A DNA stretch of 64,000 nucleotides from Ceratobasidium sp. AG-K. Lineage: Eukaryota; Basidiomycota; Agaricomycetes; Cantharellales; Ceratobasidiaceae. The translations under genes and the position numbers were made by a program. How positions within the stretch are numbered: the stretch's first letter is position 1; the number at the start of each line of letters is the position of its first letter. Below the pieces are notes generated by a model. That model made no database searches. It saw nothing but the letters and a program-made list of their open reading frames with translations, and was not told the origin of the DNA. Location of the stretch: assembly GCA_037039685.1 (NCBI GenBank), contig JAWNGF010000004.1, forward strand, positions 310,001 through 374,000, given 5' to 3'. Shown in pieces: positions 1-10,968 of the stretch.

Positions 1-33
1 CAAGCACTACAACGCATGTGGTTTATAGAAGCA

Positions 34-592
34 TCAAAGCCGGTCCTCCGTGGCCTGTACGGCGCTCGCGAGTTCCTTTAGCTTCATCACGGTTTCCTCT
101 ACCGCCACCTCCAGTCGACGCTCTTCATCGTCATGCTTAGGCTTTAGCTCGTCGAGCGCCGCCTGCAGTTGTCTATTCTCTTGTCTATATCGATATTAAT
201 TGTGGCTGGTTGGCGAACAAAAAAAATGTGACGCACCGCAGCCTCGCCAACTCATTCCTCATTGCTATAGTCTTGGGGGTTATCGCCGGCGGCACCGTCC
301 TGGTCAAGTAAACACGGATGATGTTGCTCTTGCGCACATTTTGCGCGTTGCTACAGTTCCCGCATTTGATCGTCTGTTGCAACTCGAGTCCGTTCCGGCA
401 GTACTCGCATATCGTATGAGCTACGAAAACTTGGTGAATTAGAACCCAGAACGCGGGCTAGGAAGACCTACAGCATGGCAGCAGCCATGTCTCCGTAGCG
501 TAGGGGCCATTAGTGACGTCGGGCAGGCTACTTTCGTCCGTCGGTGTCTTCCTGTCGCACAGACTGCAGAGTATTATGGATACCTGCGACAT
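34..592 (-). CDS. Small RING-finger/coiled-coil protein B, left copy
   Basis: Three exons give a 151-residue protein. A C3HC4 RING is complete only after splicing: C9, C12, C40, H42, C45, C48, C60, C63 (CSLC, a PCSHTICEYC block, then CGNC). The second intron, about 52 bases, joins ELARLR to QENRQLQAAL, making a continuous heptad-like coiled coil to the stop. RING proteins of this size usually act as E3 ubiquitin or SUMO ligases or as dimerising adaptors; the substrate is unknown. It starts 285 bases from RING protein A in a divergent pair. The exon joins keep frame and use GT-AG borders. The right copy is 22212-22770. Confidence 0.72.
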
Positions 593-877
593 CGACACGC
601 AGGCGTGATGGTGGAAAAGACAACGTTGATGGAACAATACGCGCCACGTGATGGGGCGCAGGACCCTCGGTCAGATCGCCCGCCTCAATGTGGAACAATA
701 AATTTAAATTCGTCTCGAGCTGCACATTGTTAGGGCCAAGTAATGAGCATGGGAGGTAATTGTGCATAATAGTTGCGAGTATATGACCGAGCTTCAACAC
801 GCCGCTGCTGTCACTCACGTGATCAGGGCATTGTTATCGTCCGTCACGAGGCACTTCTTGCGCTGACACCGACGACG
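593..877. promoter_or_regulatory. Shared divergent promoter of the two RING genes, left copy
   Basis: These 285 bases separate the start codons of two opposed RING genes. They hold two CACGTG palindromes (645-650 and 816-821), both embedded in CACGTGA, and an AT-rich aaatttaaatt block near 700. CACGTG is the core of bHLH (Cbf1/USF-type) binding sites; binding here is inference. The right-arm copy is 21927-22211. Confidence 0.45.
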
Positions 878-1473
878 ATGGCTCCCATCGATACCGATCC
901 TAATGGCATGCCCATCGAGTCCGTCGAGTCCTACGACCAGTTCTTCGACTGTAACATATGTTTCTATGAGAGGTCAAGCGACGAGGCAAAGGTCCTGTTG
1001 TGTGGTAAGCGTCTATGCCTTTACTGCACCAGACTGAACCGAGATATGTTTCTGTCGCAAAGGTCATGTTTTTTGTGAAGATTGCGTGAAGAGGGCTATG
1101 CGTCGTTACAACAGGCAAATGGACGATGGGCCATGCCCGCAGTGCAGGAAATGGTCGACCCGCGGCCAGCTCCGCCCCGTCGATTTTAAGGCCGCGCCAC
1201 TCGACGAGTCGGCTGCTCTTGCGGGTATAGGCGACAATATAGCTGAAGAAAGGTATGTTACGCGTATAGTAACATGCCAGTGCCATCGATCAGCGCACTG
1301 ACGTGGACGGCAGGCGGAAGAACACGGCGCTGCGAAGTGAACTACAGCGCCTCAAGAGCCGGATCGAGGCAATTGGTGTCAAGCGCGCAATGATGGCAAG
1401 TACGCTAGAGGAGGTAGCCCGCCAAATGAAGAATATCGAGGAGTTTAATGATAAGATGGTAGTGGACGGTTAG
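878..1473 (+). CDS. Small RING-finger/coiled-coil protein A, left copy
   Basis: Three exons (878-1004, 1063-1252, 1314-1473) join in frame to 158 residues. Splicing the first intron creates a textbook C3HC4 RING: C25, C28, C42, H44, C47, C50, C67, C70 (CNIC, CGHVFCEDC, CPQC). The last exon encodes a charged helical tail (LRSELQRLKSRIEAI and onward) predicted to be a coiled coil. The fold implies a ubiquitin or SUMO E3 ligase or scaffold. It is divergent from RING protein B, which shares the RING-plus-coiled-coil plan without close sequence similarity. The start was chosen at the first ATG preceding the RING in frame. The right copy is 21331-21926. Confidence 0.78.
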
Positions 1474-2424
1474 CGCATCGTGCACGCACTGCTTTGTAGG
1501 CGCGTTTTGAATAGCTGTTGAACGACTGTACGGATCTCCCATGACCATATCCCCATTGTTTTTCATCCCCTACACCGACGAACCACTTTTTGATAGCCTT
1601 GTATAATTATTATGTATATATTGAATTGTACATTAGATTGTATACTAGACTGTATATAGATAGCACTCGACGATATATTCACTTCCTATATGTATATCCA
1701 TCCATCTGTGACAATCATATAATTATATCCGCCAGAAGTTCGCCGCCAGATAAATGCCTATGTGCGCGCCACGTGACTTTGCATCGCTCGCGTTAGATTG
1801 TATCGCGCCGCAAATGCCGATTTAATGTGTGAATCGTTGTGACTTCATACCTTAAATCCTGAGGCGGCGCGGCGTAAAGGTTATGTAAACCTGCATATGG
1901 AACCGCACTATTCAACCTCCAATAGCAAGCGCTGCGGGACGGTAACGTGAGAGCAAGAACGATGAATTGTTCGCAACCCTGCAGATAACACGACATCTTT
2001 GTTCGGAAGCCAAATTTATCGGTTCATGTCTGACCGAGGTCGATCTAGGGCTCGCATCGATCTTTTAATGTGTTATTGGCACTAATTTGTATAGCTGGTG
2101 TTGATACACAACGCGCATAATTGACCTCATGTGTCATACGCGGCAGCACGCCAAACGTAGCTAACAGGAATCGGCCATATTATCGATTGCCCGCAATGTC
2201 GTCGGACACAGAATCAGTAAATCCGCTTATGATATAACATGCCTTAGTGAGGCTCTCAATCTGACCGTCTCAATTTTATCATGATACACGGCCTAACCTC
2301 ATCTCACTCCATCTACGTGCTTACAGCTCGCTTCTAATGCCTATCAAGCACATCGGAGCTGCAGGGTCAAGCGCATATGTGTGTGAAGAAAATAAAATAA
2401 AATAAAATAAAAACACCAAGAATT
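1474..2424. other. AT-rich intergenic region between RING A and dioxygenase, left
   Basis: No coding signal is convincing here. It contains an AT-rich tract (1600-1740) with repeated tatata-type motifs, a CACGTG at about 1770, and a five-base AAAAT repeat at 2389-2413, just beyond the dioxygenase stop. The two flanking genes converge on it. The right copy is 20384-21330. Confidence 0.6.
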
Positions 2425-4422
2425 TTATTCATCTGCATTCAACACGTCGTAATACGCACGCAGGCGATCATAAACGCCAAATATTTCACCTTTGTTACCG
2501 CGCATTCGGTTTGGTAGGTTTCGATTGGTCTGGATCGACATCCCCCATCTAGTGATGCCATCATCAAGGTTCACTCTCGATGTTGTCGTGCCGTGCACAT
2601 CCATCCCACCACGCCAAATCGCAGTCACGACGCTGGCTGCACCAATATCGATGGCAACTCGATATCCCGGCAAAACAAACAGCCCGTCGGGTATGGCTCT
2701 CTTGATGCATTCGCCAGTGACGATGTTGCCGTCACGGTCGGTGTGAAGCCATTGACCGAAAGTGAATAGCTTGCCGTAGTACTGAGGTAGGGAGTCCATA
2801 TCCCGATCGACATGCATACCGTTTGCAAACCCGCGACCATCTTTGCCATGATGCGAGACCGCCATATTCGAGCCCAGGCTTGGGCCGTGCGTCTGCCGGT
2901 GGTGTGAGCGAATGGAATTAAGCAAACGGTGTGGTTACATACGCGAATATCGCTATCATGCGATCCGAAGAGTGGCACCGCCGTGTCGGCCAGCGTCTCG
3001 ACCGTTCTCATAACTGCGCGGGGCGACAACCGCTCCTGTAGTATCATCCACGCAACCTGTGTTACTGGCGTCATAACAAGGTCCCCGGCCGTAATCGTTC
3101 ACTTACGTTAACAGCCTCCTGACATTCGTACAAATCAATGTAGCCATCGGGATTGTGTTTATCGCGCTCTGACTGAGCGGTATATTCACCCAGGCGCTCG
3201 CCCGGCGTCCTGCCGGGTCGCCAGCCAGCACTGTAGAGGTGACCCTCTGTCATGAGGGTGAGTACTGGAACGGAAAAGCAACGCAGAGACCTACGACGTA
3301 CAGCCTCGGCATTCTGGGCTTTGTTTCCTTTGACTTCAAAGGCATGTTTCACCGCTTTCGGCACGAAATCCGCAAAGGTGTCGACGGCCTGTCTGGGTGC
3401 GCCATCAAAGGTATCTAGTGGAGAAAATTGTGCGGCAAAGACCATGGAATAGGCACCGTTGGGTGCACGGGCGAATCCATAGACGCTGCCCTTGTTCAAT
3501 ATCTTGATGCCCTCTGTTCGTCGGACGGTATCAGGATTGACGAAGCCAGTGCCGAACGGATTGTCCGTCGCAGGTAGTGGTACTGATGGATTGGGGTTCA
3601 CAGGTTTCTGAACGTTTGCATCCTCGTCGGCCAGGCTGAATGCTCCGGTAACGACCGGTGCAGCGTCGTTTGCGTCATCTGCGTTGTTAAAGAGTACCTT
3701 TCGAGCATCAAGTTTCTCGTGTGTCACCGCGTCAAAACAGTACACATCGGAAGGAGGTTGATCGGTACGACCAACGCTGTTTAGTGCACTGTGTAGAGCA
3801 AGCTCACGCATGCGCGCTGAGGAAACAATGGTAAGTACATCGCGAGGCAAAAGCATCAAACGTAACCTACTATTCAATTCAACAAGGGACCGCTTCTTTT
3901 TAGCACGGCGGCGCACCAACTGTTGTTCCTGCATGCGGATAAACACCCGTAAACTTATACGCACCATGAGAAGCAGTGAGAGCCTCTCTAACCTTTAGCG
4001 TCGCCCCATGCCTACCAAGAACGGTGGTCAATGTCTCGTTGCTGTCGTTGTATTTCATATCGTAAGCAATATCTCTGGAAAGAACAGTGTCAGCACACAA
4101 GAGAGATGCCTGACGAGCCAATCGTGACGTACAGTATATAGTCATAATAATGAGCGTAGTCCCGTCCGTGCTGGTATTCATAAATCGCTGCATCAATGTG
4201 TTGCTTGTACACGCGTGCTTCCTCAAGTAGCTGCACCGACGGTGGCTCATGGCGACCCATAGGCCGCAAGACACGTGTAACATGCTCAACCGCATCGGGT
4301 AAAAGGTCGACATCTAGCAAGAAGGACGACGTCCTGCGCAACACGTCGATCCTGTTGATGATAATAGACAAAGAGGTGCTGTAACTTTGAGCGTCGGCAG
4401 GCAGTACGATGCGGGGTGGCAT
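2425..4422 (-). CDS. TET/JBP-like 2-oxoglutarate Fe(II) dioxygenase, left copy (intact)
   Basis: Five exons join in frame to about 591 residues. The C-terminal exon has the layout of a Tet-like 2OG-Fe(II) oxygenase: an HxD pair (H463, D465 in GMHVDRD), a strand block DGLFVLPGYRVAIDIG, a distal H536 in MDVHGTTTS, and R551 in TRWGMSIQ as candidate 2OG-binding arginine. The N-terminal third is helical, with a basic patch RRRAKKKR. TET/JBP enzymes oxidise 5-methylcytosine or thymine in DNA; activity on DNA here is inferred. A protein-modifying or inactive 2OG enzyme is possible. This copy lacks the right arm's frameshift (three A at 3407-3409 against four T on the right). The start is the ATG before PPRIVLPADAQ; an upstream in-frame MQTYF start also exists. 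Confidence 0.62.
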
Positions 4423-5337
4423 CGTGATGAAGTGAAAGTAGGTTTGCACAGCGACAAGCCGCTGCTGGGAATGTGACTGTGCGTGTACAAATTATAGCAA
4501 AGGAACAATAACGCTGGTGTCGTATTGTATTTGCGCAGCAATCATCCGCGATTGCTTCTCGATTTGCACGACAATAGGATCAATCACAGGCATTGATTTC
4601 TGCAAACACTGATTGGTATTCGAGGTTCTATCATCGAAACTTAGACGTATCGAAGCTGCCACGCAATTTTGCACCACCAATCAGCTTTATACATGGTGGG
4701 TTCCAACACTGACAAACGACGTAGCGCGTGATCGTTACTGTGTCTTCGCCACGCGGCACTATTCACATTACACGCATCGTCACTGTCTTACCTTGCAAGC
4801 GATACATCGTTCAATTCTTACAGCAAGGCATGTGCCATCTTACGGTGAAAGAACTTGTTATTGTCTGCCAGCGAAGTTCGCCAAACAACCGTGATCTTGA
4901 AGTAATCGCTTCATCCGGACATTACGGATGTTGGGGAATGCTTCGCTTGTGGTAGCATGTGCTCTGATTCATCGCACTGATCAATATACGGGCAAATGTG
5001 CCGCACGCAGGGTCGCATCTCGTTACGTACTGCCCCACTGGAAAAGGCCGCGCTGATCACCCACCGCATCCCATCGTGAAGGATGATTGCGGCAAGATAT
5101 AATCACCCGTTTCTGTTCATTCGTTTTCTTTTTTGTCTTCTTTTATGTTTTCTTTCTTATTTATTTATCAGCGTCAGCCTGAGTGCGCATTATAATGCCC
5201 CAGACCGTTCGGCACAATTAAGGTAACAGTTGCATGTGTATGAGCAGGGTGCGAGAGGTACGGCGCCAAGTCATCTCAGTTGATCATATGGTAACTTCGT
5301 CGTCTCATCAATGATGCGTCCACTGGCCGGGGTGTAG

Positions 5338-5469
5338 TCGCATGATAACACATGACGAAGACATACGCCGCAGCGCCAGGCCAGGGAGGGCATCATGGCA
5401 TGGCGTTGTTTTCATAGGCCAGAGAGTTATCGCATGATAGCACATGACGATGACATACGCCGCAGCGCC
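5338..5469. repeat. Pair of 40-base direct repeats, left
   Basis: Bases 5338-5377 and 5430-5469 match at 38 of 40 positions; both begin tcgcatgata and end cgcagcgcc. The spacing is 92 bases start to start. The right-arm copies are 17338-17377 and 17430-17469. No function is visible. Confidence 0.85.
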
Positions 5470-6029
5470 GGGTCACGTAACAAGGTCAGATCGAATGATC
5501 ACCGTACACCAAACACCATTGAAAGAATAAAGTTGTCCCAAATCGGGTAAAAACACATTCAGTCCTCACCGCACGTCACGTAGCACCAATGTCCACCTTC
5601 CATAAGCCCCAAATCTACCTCGGAATACGGGTGTCCGACGGCAAGCGCGCAACAGTGCGGCGAGCTGGTGCATGCGGCGGTGGTAGTGGCGGTAGAAAGG
5701 ACGAACAACCTGGGCCAAGTCACGTGGCGGTTATATCTCTAGTAACACGTCACATGATCATAATGGCCAATGCAGTGTTGTCATGGAGCGGTCCCAGGAC
5801 CCTGATGGTCAAATGGGTCTGCTGACCTAACCCCACGGTTAGGTCAATCCCTAACCTGACCTTTGACCCGTCAGCTCACGTGGCGGGTATAATGTCGTGA
5901 CGATTGTAGCCACGCTAGTCAGCCTAAGTCCATATTTTAAACATAGACAGTACTCGAAGGATCTTTAGAAACGACGCAAATCGCGTGAGGGCAAAAAATC
6001 GGCCGATCGGGGGAGTTCACCCAAAAAGG

Positions 6030-6095
6030 ATACCACAGGCTGGACTCGAACGCACGGCCTATTCGCGTGGTACCCACTAAGCTATTACGTCAAGA
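6030..6095 (-). repeat. tRNA-like A-box/B-box block (possible SINE head), left
   Basis: Read on the minus strand, TAGCTTAGTGGGTA resembles a Pol III A box and GCGTTCGAGTCC a B box, about 30 bases apart as in tRNA genes. I could not fold a proper acceptor stem, D stem or T stem. This is more likely a decayed tRNA-derived element, such as a SINE head, than a working tRNA. The right copy is 16712-16777 on the plus strand. Confidence 0.35.
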
Positions 6096-6642
6096 AAGGG
6101 CTCCCAAACATGCTAAATAAACCGGCTCCCGATTGGCGGTTACATGTCCGGGTTCACGGCTTCTTCTTGCTTTCTTCATCTTCCTAGTTGGCTAGCCACC
6201 CTACCCAACCTATTTCCTGCGTTGCTCGTAAAACATCCTCCGTGTCCGCTCGCTCTTTCTCATCGGGGGCTATCACGTGACCTGACTTGTCAAGGTTTGG
6301 TCAAGGTCATGACCTCATAACCTGACTTTTTGCCAAACCTGACCATACGACCCCGAATTTGACAACACTGGGCCAATGCGTCTGCTAAGCGGCAGCGCTT
6401 ACCTCAATTGCTCCTTGTTTGATGTAATCTCACGGGTTCTACGCGTGTGAGACATTTCGAAGAGCTTTAGCGCTGCGCTTTTCTCGTTGTATGCGCGCCC
6501 GCATGCTTACCTCCCGCCCGCAGGCACCATTCTCGGCTCGCCAGCCATTCATCACCGCCGCGTTCGGTCACATTCCGTATTTGCTTCTCCCAGCCGACCA
6601 GGACGCTTCCTGACGTCCGAACCCTTCGCGCAGATCGTCATC

Positions 6643-6794
6643 TACATCAGGAAAAACAGCGTGTTTATAGTAGTCTATATTGGAGCCTCATTTTCTATGA
6701 AAGGCTATAGAGTGATCTATAGCGCCTTGCAGAAAATGAGGCTCCAGTATAGACCTCCATAGCCACCATAGACACATTGGTGTTTCCTGATGTA
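6643..6794. mobile_element. MITE with TA borders and 12-base terminal inverted repeat, left
   Basis: The ends are TACATCAGGAAA and TTTCCTGATGTA, exact inverted repeats that include the TA on each side. If TA is the target duplication, the element is 6645-6792 (148 bases). Inside lies a nested imperfect hairpin at 6673-6754 with arms built around ggagcctcattttct. Lack of coding capacity, terminal inverted repeats and TA borders fit a non-autonomous Tc1/mariner-type MITE. The right copy is 16013-16164. Confidence 0.7.
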
Positions 6795-6958
6795 TCCTAA
6801 TGCGATATTGCCATTAAGCGCACGGTCCGTGTATGATGCTTTTTGGCAGTTGGGACCTCGCATTGGGATAACTGACGGTATGTGGCTGTTTGTCGCATAC
6901 AAACACCGACTCACCGACGCGCATAGAAAAATGAAGGGGGGCATTCCTCGAATGCCCC

Positions 6959-7095
6959 GCTCGCCCGCTGGCGTTGATTTCATTTTTCTCGCGTTAGGTA
7001 TGTGCTCTCTCGAGCTCGCGCTTCACGCACCACGTCCGTAGCATTCAGCTGATTGTCGCTCGCCCGCTGGCGTTGATTTCATTTTTCTCGCGTTA
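6959..7095. repeat. Pair of 38-base direct repeats, left
   Basis: Bases 6959-6996 and 7058-7095 are identical (start gctcgcccgctgg, end tttctcgcgtta). Their right-arm counterparts are 15712-15749 and 15811-15848. They look like a short local duplication. Confidence 0.85.
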
Positions 7096-7722
7096 CCCGC
7101 CTCTCCTCTCCCTAGGTTCTTTGTCTCCGTCTTTTCTGTGCTTCTCGGTCACTTCCTAGTATTTTTATCTTGTTCCCAGTTTTAACTTTTTGAGAACCGC
7201 CTTTTCATACGCTTTCCTCTCATGCTCGGACCCAAAAACGGTGACGCTTCACCTTCAGGCCTTTCCCTCACGGCCCTTTTTCAGATTCGATATTTCCTGT
7301 CTGACCCTTATCTTTCGTCTATTCGCTACTGCTCGATGTCCTCGCCGCTGCCTCTTTTTCGTTCATGCTTTGATGTATTTGTAGTACGCGCTCGGATGGC
7401 CCACCCACCCTCGCGCTTTGCTCGTGTCTCGACCAATTCCACTCCGTTTCCATTGGGCGGCCGCTCCGCAGCTCGCCCGGCTCCGCTATTTCCCGCGTGA
7501 TCACATAAGCTAGGTCACGACCTCGTCGTGTATTCCCTCGCCGTTCATCGAGCACGGGTTGACTCGCATCGGGAAATGGTGCTCGCAAGGGATAAGGCAA
7601 TGACGTATCATTACCGGCCAATACTCTATTTAAAGCTCACGGATCGACTGCCTTGGTGTGTCAATGCGAGCTCGCTTATGGGCCGCAATCGCGATTTTTC
7701 GCTGTGATGAAATGCCGGTAGC

Positions 7723-7890
7723 CTCAGCGAAAATGTGAAAAGCTACGGGGTGCTCTGTAGCTCGGTTTTGCTCGGGAGCCCTCCGGAGCGTTGTGATCAC
7801 GTGCTCCAAAGCGCTCAAGGAGCCTAAGGAGGGCTCCCGAGCAAAACCGAGCTACAGAGCACACCCGTAGCTTTTCACATTTTCGCTGAG
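7723..7890. repeat. 168-base foldback (long hairpin), left
   Basis: The outer ends ctcagcgaaaatgtg and cacattttcgctgag are inverted, and pairing continues for about 62 bases per side with one small mismatch zone (ggggtgc against gcacaccc). The centre holds GATCACGTG. No coding capacity is seen. It is either a foldback MITE or a transcribable long hairpin. The right copy is 14917-15083. Confidence 0.85.
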
Positions 7891-8095
7891 AGGCACAGAG
7901 AACCAATCAACTATGTTAACTTTTATCGGACTTGCCAGATGGCCTACCCGGTTGCTCTGCACTAGTGAGAAGCAATAATGACTCGTGTGCTCGGTTATAT
8001 TTGAGGGGGCATAAACTCAACACCAAACACACAATTTAAATGTGACCGGTTGGCGGGGAATCAAAGAACGAGATATTGAATTGTATGCAAAAATA

Positions 8096-10674
8096 TTAGA
8101 CATACACAGGGACCTCCACACCGTATCTACTATTCATGTGAATAATCGTTCCATGCATATCCCGGCAAGGGAGAGCCCACGTACGTCCACAGGAAGAGCA
8201 AGCGACGGTCACACTCAGTTCAGCTACTGCCTTTCCATCCAAAGCGTCATGCTGCACAACCCACCACTTCGAACTTAGTGTGTCGCTGTTGCCATGATAC
8301 TCATTTAAATGATGCTTTGGCTTCCGGCTTGACCGAGCCATGGAATGACAACTGCAAACGGTGTGTATATCTGGTAGCGCCTTTCCCAGCGGCCGTTCAG
8401 CGAAGGACGAGGACAGAAGCATAATTGGGGACCGCAGCTTGAAGAGAACAATGAGGTCGGTATGATCGATCATGTCGCTATTGCCAATCCAAGGCACGGA
8501 TACGACTTCAGGCGACGGCTGCGCGCGTTGTGGGTGCGTTATGATGAGCGCCGTAATGAAGGAGGCCCAACCACCCAGCCGAAACCGTCTTAGGCCAATG
8601 TTCGCCACCACCATGTCAAATGGATAGAACCTGCAGTGCAATAATTTAGCACTATTCCCAGCGTTCTAAAATCCGTGACTCAACGCTTACCGAGTGATTG
8701 AATCTTCCAGAGCGTGAAATTTACCTTTGTCCAGAAGCTCTTCCTCTGCGCATACCATCACAAGGGCGCACCACTCCGCCCTTTGTGATACAGCGCCAAC
8801 AAGGCGCAACGATTGATGAAGGAACTAGTCGAAACAGTGAAAGCTGATTGCGACATACTGACCGACGGATGCCCGCTGGCTTACCTTGGCGATCTCTTCC
8901 TCGCCGGTCCGGGCGTACGTCTCGGACTGAAAGTACTGCGCATACCGTGAGATATACACAGTGACAAGATAAAAGGTATTCCTGCACGCGCGGTGCGATG
9001 TGAGCCACTCGATACATATGGCACAATAACACAGGCTTACCAGAGCGGTGGCACATGAATCACGTCCCCCTTCCTGCCCAACTCCACCACATGCTGCTGG
9101 CACTGTAGCTTATTTAAGCAACCTGAAGCTGCTCTGGTGTGCGCGCAACATACCTCCCACTTGTTCTCGGCATATAAACGTATGATTATCCCGGCAAGAG
9201 CTCTCGCCTCGAACCTTGCCGAACTGTGATGACATACCACGAGTAGTATGCGAACAAGCTGAGGAGAGTCTGCAGGTTCGCTACGATTGTACGCCATTTC
9301 GGTGTCGCATCTTGGCGTTCCGTGCGCGGAACGCGAGGCAAAATCAGCGGTCTTCTCGTGATGGCGGCAGGGTTTCCGTCCACGCACTTTCCTCTGATAA
9401 TCCCGTTGTCGAGGTAGGTCTGAATGGTCGCCCGATAGCTGGCAGACCATATTGAGAATACACGCAACCTATATGCCAGAGGTCAGCGCGATATGGGGTA
9501 TTTCGGCGTGGCACGATATATCACCTGGGTCGAGATCGTCTGCTGCGGTAGGCCGTCTTGATTCTATTACACGGGAACGAGTGCAGGTTAGCTGGGCGGC
9601 CGTAACTTCCGCCACACAGTAGCGACAACTTGTACTCACGTGAGGGGGCGTCTTGAGGCACTGGTTAGCCCATTCATCGATATCTGCCTCGAGATGCAGG
9701 TCCACGTGCGGCAACCATTCGTGCGGCGAGAGATTGTTCTTGTCGACGTAGATAACCACACCGTCAGAGCCGTGTGTGACCTTCGCAAGGTCTTTTACGA
9801 CCCGGGCGGCTCCTTTGGACTTCAAACTCGTACCGACGATGAGCAAGACATTGCACTGGCCGTCGCTTGCAACAAGCTCGTCGAGCGAGTTCCCGCGTTT
9901 CCACAGTTCGGCGGAGTCGTCATTCAGAAGGATGTCGGGGAGAAGCTCGCCCGGCACACGATCGCGCAACTTCATACTCCTCGATGTCTGGCCTGTGGCA
10001 TGACACATTGCCCGGTCAACAGCGAAGGTATATTGGGTAGATCGGAGCTTACGCTGCTTGTTCGCCGTACAATTAGGACAGCTTGCGTATCCCGATGACA
10101 GGAGCTGGGTATCGAAGTCAGCGGAAGGCTGTGGTGGTCGCTGCCGACAACTATGACATTTGAGTTGCGCGTTAGTACCGTGCATCTCGACAACCATGTC
10201 CACCATGTCCGGGCGGTCGCGGGTTTGTAGGCCATCGATGTTTTGCGTGTAGCAGCGCAGCAAACGACCCGCGTCAAATAAGCACATAATATATCGGTGG
10301 CAGCTTGTAACCGTCGCATTTCGTGCCGAAACGCGTAAACGTGCGAGAGTTTGGCTGTAAATAAGTCGCTTGACGGGGTCGCGTAAGGTGCGCGTCTCGA
10401 AAAGCTCGGATCCCTTCAGCCCGTTGTTGCCACCAAAACTTTTATTGTACAGCCCGTTTTCAGAGCGAAAGTCCTGAAAATCATTGCAAGGCACCCGAGG
10501 GATCAGTTAATTCGACGCCCGCACAGCAAAAGACGCACCGGAATGCCAGCATTAACCGAGATCCCTGCACCGCATACAACTGTTATCCGCTGCGCTGTTG
10601 CCAATATGTCCCAGCAAGCGACGGAATATGCCGAGGTGAGATGGTTCGTTCATGCATACACTGGGAATTGACAT
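8096..10674 (-). CDS. Sirtuin with uncharacterised C-terminal region, left copy (frameshifted)
   Basis: Reverse-strand copy of the gene at 12131-14712. Most exons are intact, but an extra G (CCC at 10610-10612 on the plus strand, where the right arm has two) shifts frame after FRRLL in exon 1, ahead of the GAGIS NAD-binding motif. As written, this copy would not make a full sirtuin unless the base is a sequencing error or translation begins further on. Its first splice donor (GTGCGT) is closer to consensus than the right-arm donor. See the right copy for domain detail. Confidence 0.65.
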
Positions 10675-10968
10675 TAAGAGGATTATCGGCGACGGGTACG
10701 CGCCATTATATAGGCGTCTGTCATTGTTTGCAACGGCGACGATAGCTTGGTATATTTTCAACCTTGTCAACACTCGGGCTAATCGCGTGCCTGACCAGGG
10801 GTGTTCATGGTGTCATGTGAGATATTTCAACTGCTCGTCCCACCTTGGCTATGCGCATTTTTTACGTAGGTGGCACGACCGGTCCGCCACTCGCAGGGCA
10901 TATTCGATTCCCCGGTCCGTTTCTGTAAGCGACCTAAATGAGGCTAAGCCTCTGCTTCCTGCGACTAA

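Larger units (their letters stand above)
4423..8095. other. Non-coding, repeat-rich region of left arm
   Basis: About 3.7 kb with no ORF having domain content or intron-compatible coding structure. A 33-codon ORF starting MPVIDPIVV lies at the dioxygenase side (about 4490-4595) and could be an upstream ORF. The region contains two 40-base direct repeats, a tRNA-like A/B-box block, a TA-flanked MITE, two 38-base direct repeats and a 168-base foldback, listed separately. ACCTAACC/GGTTAGGT and CACGTGA words recur between 5720 and 6360. The right copy is 14713-18384. Confidence 0.55.

Noticed and set aside
2492..2746. Plus-strand ORF opposite the dioxygenase final exon
   Set aside because: It is antisense to a conserved catalytic exon with recognisable motifs and has no features of its own.
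6030..6095. Functional tRNA gene
   Set aside because: A and B boxes are present, but acceptor, D and T stems do not pair, so I list it only as tRNA-like.
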